From the NCBI GenBank assembly GCA_003171065.1, contig PMXQ01000094.1, positions 1 through 47,253 on the forward strand: a stretch of 47,253 nucleotides of DNA. Direction: 5' to 3'. A model generated the notes under the pieces. The model was given only the letters and a program-made list of their open reading frames with translations, did no database searches and was not told the DNA's origin. Positions within the stretch are counted from its first letter, which is position 1, and each line of letters begins with the position of its first letter. Made by a program: the position numbers and the translations under genes. The stretch is from Chloroflexota bacterium (GTDB lineage: Bacteria > Chloroflexota > Limnocylindria > Limnocylindrales > CSP1-4). Below are positions 43,173 to 47,253 of this stretch, piece after piece.

Positions 43173-44603
43173 GTGACCGGCGAGATGCGCGCCGAATTCG
43201 ACAGCACGCTTTCCGAGCCCGAGCTGTCGGAGCTCGTCGAACTCCTCCGGGCACTCATTCGAATCAAGAGCGTCAACCCGCCCGGAGACGAGATACTCGC
43301 GGCGCGCCACCTCGAGCAGGTGCTCGCCGACGAGGGCCTGCGGCCCACGGTCGTCGAGCCGTTCCCCGGCCGCGGCTCCATCGTTGCACGCGTCCGCGGC
43401 GACGGCACAGGCGGCGACCCGCTGCTGCTTCTTTCGCACCTCGACGTCGTGCCCGCGGAACCGGCCGGTTGGACCCACGATCCGTTCGGCGGCGATCTGG
43501 TAGACGGCTACGTCTGGGGCCGCGGCGCGATCGACATGAAGAGCATGGTGGCGATGGAGGTGCAGGTCATCCGCCGCCTCGCCCGCTCCGCCAAAGAGGC
43601 CGGCCGCGATCCGGCCGCGGACCCGATCCCAGGCCTGCGCCGCGACGTCATCTTCTGTTCCTCCGCAGACGAGGAGGCCGGAGGATGGCACGGCGCCAAC
43701 TGGCTGGTGAACGAGCATCCCGACTGGCTGCGCGCCGCAGGGGCTCTCAATGAGGCCAGCCTCTGCATGACTTACGGCGGCGCCCGCTTCTATCCGATCC
43801 AGGTGGCCGAGAAGGGCTTCGTCGTCTACAAGATCCACGTCAAGGGCCGCTGGGCCCACGGCTCCGTCCCGACGCCGGACAACGCCGCGGTCCTGGCCGC
43901 TCAGATCGTGACGCGTCTGGCCGAGCCCGGGCCGCCGCGCTTCACCGAGCCGATCGCGGTTTCGCTGGCGCGGGCGATCCCGCACCTGACGGCCCGAGCG
44001 GCCCGCGCGATCCAGGGCCTCATGGCGGACCCGAACGGGCTGACCGCCCCGGAGCCGGGCGCGATCGAGGCGACTCTCCGGGACCTGTGCGACCCGGTCC
44101 TGGCCCGCACCGTCTCGGCCATCATCCACGACACCGTTTCCGTCGGCATCGTCGCGGCCGGGGTCAAGTACAACGTCATCCCCGGAACTGCCTACATCGA
44201 GATCGACTGCCGGACGCTCCCCGGCACCGACGAGCAGGCCATGCGCGAGGAGCTGCGGCGCCGCATCGGAGAGGAGCTGTGGGCACGCATGGACATCGAG
44301 TGCGAGCAGGTTGGGCCGTCCGTATCGGCGCCGCTCGACGGGCCGCTCTACCCGCTCCTCGAGCAGGTCCTGCGCGACCACGACGCCGGCGCCGTGCCGC
44401 TGCCGTTCCTGGCACCGTTCGCGACGGATGCCAAGCACCTGGCCCGCATCGGCGTGCCAACGTATGGCTTCTCGCCGCTCAAGACGGGCCGCGACGATGG
44501 CCTCCTGGCGCTCATGCACGGCGACGACGAGCGCGTAAGCGTCGAGGCCCTGCGCTTCGGCCTGCCGGTGCTCTGGGACGCCGTCTCACGCTTCTGCGCC
44601 TGA
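43173..44603 (+). CDS. M20-family metallopeptidase/deacylase
   Basis: 476-residue M20 (ArgE/DapE/carboxypeptidase G2-like) zinc hydrolase. Metal-site motifs in order: LLLLSHLDVVPAE (His and Asp), WGRGAIDMKSMVAMEVQVI, SSADEEAGGWHGA (catalytic Glu and metal Glu), and a late LMHGDDERVSVEALRFG His. The dimerisation domain lies between (KIHVKGRWAHGSVPTPDNA). The start is GTG 43173, with GGAGG five bases upstream; ATG 43125 in the same frame lacks a ribosome site. Substrate (N-acyl amino acid or peptide) is not determined. It stands alone between ilvD and the hdr genes. Confidence 0.92.
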   Translation: MTGEMRAEFDSTLSEPELSELVELLRALIRIKSVNPPGDEILAARHLEQVLADEGLRPTVVEPFPGRGSIVARVRGDGTGGDPLLLLSHLDVVPAEPAGWTHDPFGGDLVDGYVWGRGAIDMKSMVAMEVQVIRRLARSAKEAGRDPAADPIPGLRRDVIFCSSADEEAGGWHGANWLVNEHPDWLRAAGALNEASLCMTYGGARFYPIQVAEKGFVVYKIHVKGRWAHGSVPTPDNAAVLAAQIVTRLAEPGPPRFTEPIAVSLARAIPHLTARAARAIQGLMADPNGLTAPEPGAIEATLRDLCDPVLARTVSAIIHDTVSVGIVAAGVKYNVIPGTAYIEIDCRTLPGTDEQAMREELRRRIGEELWARMDIECEQVGPSVSAPLDGPLYPLLEQVLRDHDAGAVPLPFLAPFATDAKHLARIGVPTYGFSPLKTGRDDGLLALMHGDDERVSVEALRFGLPVLWDAVSRFCA

Positions 44604-45042
44604 GTGGAGTGGCGGCCTGACCGTCCGGCCCCGAACGAGCCCAATACCGCCCGTTTGGGTCGTACCTCTATCGGTTGCCCCAGCCCCAAGAGCCCAAGAA
44701 CCCGGGCGGGTTGGCCCCCGAGAGGCCGGGTCATGCGGCCCTATCGGCACCCCATCTGGCTTCCGAGAATAGCTATAAGGCAACAGGTGGGCCCGCCTCA
44801 CGCGGTCCGCAAAGTCGGTCTTCGGTCCGTTGCCGCCGAAAGCCGACCCGGAGCGCTCCGGCAGAGCGCAGTGGCGTCCCCACTTCATATCCCGCAACTC
44901 CCGGCCAAACGCTGGATGGTCGTGGCTGAACGGTTCCGCTGTCACCGGACGCTCGCGCACGAGGTAGGCGCGGACGTCCGCCGCGGCGCGTGACCGGCGC
45001 CAGGGCAACCAGGGCCAAACCGGTAATCAAAGGGGCATTTGG
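44604..45042. other. Intergenic region between M20 peptidase and hdrC
   Basis: 439 bases without a supported gene. GTCGGTCTTCGG near 44813 and CCGAAAGCCGAC near 44838 pair at 10 of 12 positions and could form a hairpin. A TATAAG near 44774 is a weak -10 candidate without a convincing -35. AGGGG before 45043 is the likely hdrC ribosome site. Confidence 0.5.
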
Positions 45043-45630
45043 ATGGTCGTGGCTCAGGTCTCATCTCCCGAGGTAGCGGACGCGGGCGTTCGCTTCCTTG
45101 CCGAGGTGGGCGCGAAGACCGCAGGCGTCTCGCGCCTCGAGATGTGCATCCAGTGCGGCTCCTGCGGAGGTTCGTGTCCCTCCGCGGATGCCATGGATCA
45201 CACGCCGCGCAGGCTGTTCGCGCTCATGCGCGCCGGCGAGCGTGACGAGGTCCTCCACAGCAACACACCGTGGATGTGCCTCTCCTGCTATCACTGCGTG
45301 GTTCGCTGCCCGCAGGACATTCTCATCACGGATGTGATGTACGCCCTCAAGGTCATCGCCGAAGAGGAGCACACCTATCCGAACAACGTCGGCCCGGATT
45401 TCGCCGGCGTCTTCATCGGCCAGGCGAGGCGCTTCGGCCGCAGCTGGGAGATGGGCCTGACGGCGCGCCACTACCTGCGCCACTACATCCTGCGGCTGCC
45501 GCGCATGACGCCGATGGCCCTGGGCCTCTTGCGTCACGGTCGGATCGGGATCCTGCCCCACCAGATCCACCAGAAGAAGCAGCTGCAGGCGATCCTGCGG
45601 CGCGCCGATGAGCTGGAGCGAGCTCGATGA
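45043..45630 (+). CDS. hdrC: Heterodisulfide reductase subunit C-like iron-sulfur protein
   Basis: 195-residue electron-transfer protein with two 4Fe-4S sites: CIQCGSCGGSCP near residue 35 and CLSCYHCVVRCP near residue 80, each of the CX2CX2CX3CP type. The C-terminal half is basic and helical, typical of HdrC. It is the first of an hdrC-hdrB-hdrA set with 4-base overlaps. In methanogens HdrC passes electrons from HdrA to HdrB; in bacteria such sets serve other disulfide or unknown acceptors. No methanogenesis genes are in view. Confidence 0.93.
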   Translation: MVVAQVSSPEVADAGVRFLAEVGAKTAGVSRLEMCIQCGSCGGSCPSADAMDHTPRRLFALMRAGERDEVLHSNTPWMCLSCYHCVVRCPQDILITDVMYALKVIAEEEHTYPNNVGPDFAGVFIGQARRFGRSWEMGLTARHYLRHYILRLPRMTPMALGLLRHGRIGILPHQIHQKKQLQAILRRADELERAR

Positions 45631-46628
45631 CCAACTACCTCTACTACCCGGGCTGCTCCATGGAGGGCAGCGGCCGCTCCTATCGGGAGTCCCTCGAAGG
45701 GATCTGTGAGCCCCTCGGAATCACCTTCGAAGAGATCGACGACTGGAACTGCTGCGGCGCCACCGAGTACGTGAGCCTGAGCACGACTCCCGCCTACGCA
45801 ATGATCGCCCGCAACCTCGCAATTGCCGCCGGCGAGAGGAAGGGCACCGAGCCCCTCGTGGCCGCCTGCAGCGCCTGTTACCTCAACCTGGCCAAGACGG
45901 ACCACTACATGGGCCAGCAGCCCGCGCTCAACGCCCGCGTCAACGACGCGCTCGGCGCCGGCGGGCTGCATTACGACCCGGGCACGATCAAGGTCCGCCA
46001 CCTCCTCGAGGTGATCCTCAACGACGTCGGCCTGGACAGGGTCAAGGCCGCCGTCAAAAAGCCCCTCACCGGCCTCAAGGTCGCGCCCTACCTGGGTTGC
46101 ATGGTCCCCCGCCCGGACGTGGACGGCGCCTACACCAACCACGAGCAGCCGAACGATCTCGACCGCCTGCTTCGAGCCCTCGGCGCGGACGTCGTGGACT
46201 ACCCGCTCAAGACCGAATGCTGCGGCGGCCACATGACCCAGGTCGCCCCGAAGGTCGGCCTGGAGCTGATCCGGCGCCTGGTGGCGGAGGCCGAGCGGCG
46301 CGAGGCCGTGATGATGGTCACGGTCTGCCCGATGTGCCAGATCAACATCGACGCCTACCAGGGCGAGATGAACGCCATGTTCCACACTCATTACAAGATG
46401 CCGATCGTGTTCTTCACCCAGCTCATGGCCGTGGCCTTCGGCCTCGAGCCTGGCAAGGCTGGAGTCGGGCGCGAGTACACGAACGCGAAGAAGACCCTGG
46501 TGGCGGCCCTGAAGGCGGCCCCCGAGCTGGCGCTCGCTGCCGCCGGAGCAGCTCCGGCGCACAAGCCCAGGCCCGACAAGCGAGCCCTGCCGATGCCGCG
46601 CATGACCGACAGCGAGGTTGAGGAATGA
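45627..46628 (+). CDS. hdrB: Heterodisulfide reductase subunit B-like protein
   Basis: 333-residue protein with two CCG domains (PF02754). First: YYPGCSMEG, WNCCGATEY and ACSACYLNL. Second: YLGCMVPRP, ECCGGHMTQ and VCPMCQINID. These cysteines hold the noncubane 4Fe-4S clusters that reduce disulfides in HdrB, so the catalytic site looks complete. An Ala/Pro-rich tail of about 45 residues follows the usual end. ATG overlaps the hdrC stop and its stop overlaps hdrA (ATGA both), so stoichiometric synthesis is expected. Confidence 0.94.
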   Translation: MTNYLYYPGCSMEGSGRSYRESLEGICEPLGITFEEIDDWNCCGATEYVSLSTTPAYAMIARNLAIAAGERKGTEPLVAACSACYLNLAKTDHYMGQQPALNARVNDALGAGGLHYDPGTIKVRHLLEVILNDVGLDRVKAAVKKPLTGLKVAPYLGCMVPRPDVDGAYTNHEQPNDLDRLLRALGADVVDYPLKTECCGGHMTQVAPKVGLELIRRLVAEAERREAVMMVTVCPMCQINIDAYQGEMNAMFHTHYKMPIVFFTQLMAVAFGLEPGKAGVGREYTNAKKTLVAALKAAPELALAAAGAAPAHKPRPDKRALPMPRMTDSEVEE

Positions 46629-47253
46629 CCGCCGAACACAACCACCTGCCGGTCGAGGGCGAGATCCGGATCGGCGTATACGTCTGTCATTGCGGCAGCA
46701 ACATCGCCGGCGTGGTCGACGTTGCCGAGGTCACCCGCTGGGCGGCCGAGGAGCTGCGCGACCAGGGCGTCGTCGTCGCCCGCGACTACAAGTTCATGTG
46801 CTCCAGCCCCGGCCAGGAGCTCGTGACCGACGACATCAAGAACCTCGGCCTGAACCGCATCGTGGTCGCCGCCTGCTCCCCTCACCTCCACGAGAACACG
46901 TTCCGCACGGCCACCGCCCGGGCCGGCCTGAACCCGTACCTGTGCGAGCTGGTCTCGATCCGCGAGCAGGACTCGTGGGTCCACACCGACAAGGCCGCCG
47001 CCACGGTCAAGGCCAAGGCCATCCTGGCCGGCGGTGTCGAGCGGGTTCGCCGCAACGAGCCGCTCTCGCCGATAAAGGTCGACATCAACCCGGCCACGCT
47101 GGTCGTGGGCGGCGGCATCGCCGGCATCAGCGCCACACTCGAGATCGCCGACGCCGGCTTCAAGGTGTACCTCGTCGAGAAAGACCCCTCGATTGGCGGC
47201 CACATGGCCCAGTTCGACAAGACCTTCCCCACCCTCGACTGCGCGGCCTGCAT
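46625..47253 (+). CDS. hdrA: Heterodisulfide reductase subunit A-like flavoprotein (3' end outside window)
   Basis: About 209 residues visible, running off the window end without a stop. HdrA N-terminal domain: GVYVCHCGSNIAGVVDV, YKFMCSSPGQELV and AACSPHLHENTFR. From about residue 162 the FAD-binding Rossmann start VVGGGIAGISATLEIADAGF, then IGGHMAQFDKTFPTLDCAAC. HdrA is the FAD subunit that bifurcates electrons in methanogens. Position after hdrC-hdrB with an ATGA overlap supports an HdrABC complex. Later ferredoxin motifs and any fused MvhD-like part lie outside the window. Confidence 0.94.
   Translation, partial: MTAEHNHLPVEGEIRIGVYVCHCGSNIAGVVDVAEVTRWAAEELRDQGVVVARDYKFMCSSPGQELVTDDIKNLGLNRIVVAACSPHLHENTFRTATARAGLNPYLCELVSIREQDSWVHTDKAAATVKAKAILAGGVERVRRNEPLSPIKVDINPATLVVGGGIAGISATLEIADAGFKVYLVEKDPSIGGHMAQFDKTFPTLDCAAC

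Noticed and set aside
44604-44993. Small plus-strand open frame after the M20 peptidase
   Set aside because: Composition is Arg/Pro-rich with no motif or ribosome site; codon use is unlike the neighbours.

Overview
The window is high-GC bacterial DNA, visibly around two thirds G+C (not computed). Genes are tightly packed, with many 4-base ATGA overlaps, GTG/TTG starts and Ala/Pro/Gly-rich linkers. No rRNA, tRNA or other taxonomic marker was found. The combination of an F420-type (DDN family) nitroreductase, an MmpL transporter, SipW-type secretion, citramalate synthase and a soluble HdrABC set suggests an uncultured Chloroflexota (Limnocylindria-like) or an actinobacterium. That placement is inference.

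Layout. 1-6.7 kb: an APC-type permease (minus, cut by the window edge) diverges from a plus-strand catabolic operon. The operon encodes a DeoR-type repressor, a BtpA/SgcQ-family TIM barrel, a calcineurin-like phosphoesterase, an FGGY sugar kinase and an EryC-like TIM-barrel isomerase/epimerase. A perfect 8-bp inverted repeat lies in the overlapping divergent promoters. 6.6-11.8 kb: an MgtA-type Mg2+ ATPase, then a pyrimidine salvage pair (uracil permease and upp) that converge on a shared hairpin. 11.9-14.7 kb: a GT87-like membrane glycosyltransferase and a divergent, partnerless homologue of the lysine 5,6-aminomutase alpha subunit. 14.8-18.5 kb: a SipW/TasA-like export locus (three exported proteins and one ER-type signal peptidase) with a structured leader, and a divergent PilZ protein.

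18.6-26.7 kb: a minus-strand amino-acid operon ilvB-ilvN-ilvC-leuB-cimA-pheA. It is preceded by a 68-codon leader ORF rich in Leu/Val/Ile and a textbook terminator, so it is a candidate attenuator. Upstream, at 26.9-27.2 kb, is an array of five ~17-bp palindromes spaced about 62 bp apart. 27.2-33.4 kb (minus): a DDN-family nitroreductase, two GT87-like membrane glycosyltransferases and an MmpL-family transporter, a possible envelope-lipid module. 33.5-36.1 kb: a GH3 beta-glucosidase with a PA14-like insert. 36.5-38.6 kb: leuC-leuD. 39.1-40.9 kb: a PadR-HAAS-membrane fusion protein. 41.1-42.8 kb: ilvD. 43.2-44.6 kb: an M20 peptidase. 45.0-47.25 kb: hdrC-hdrB-hdrA, the last cut by the window end.

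The branched-chain pathway is nearly complete across three loci (ilvBNC, ilvD, leuBCD, cimA); leuA, ilvA and ilvE are not in the window. The least explained material is the divergent catabolic regulon, the SipW/TasA locus with signs of duplication and cassette exchange, the orphan aminomutase-like protein, and two intergenic arrays of TGCCC/GGGCA motifs with about 62-bp spacing.
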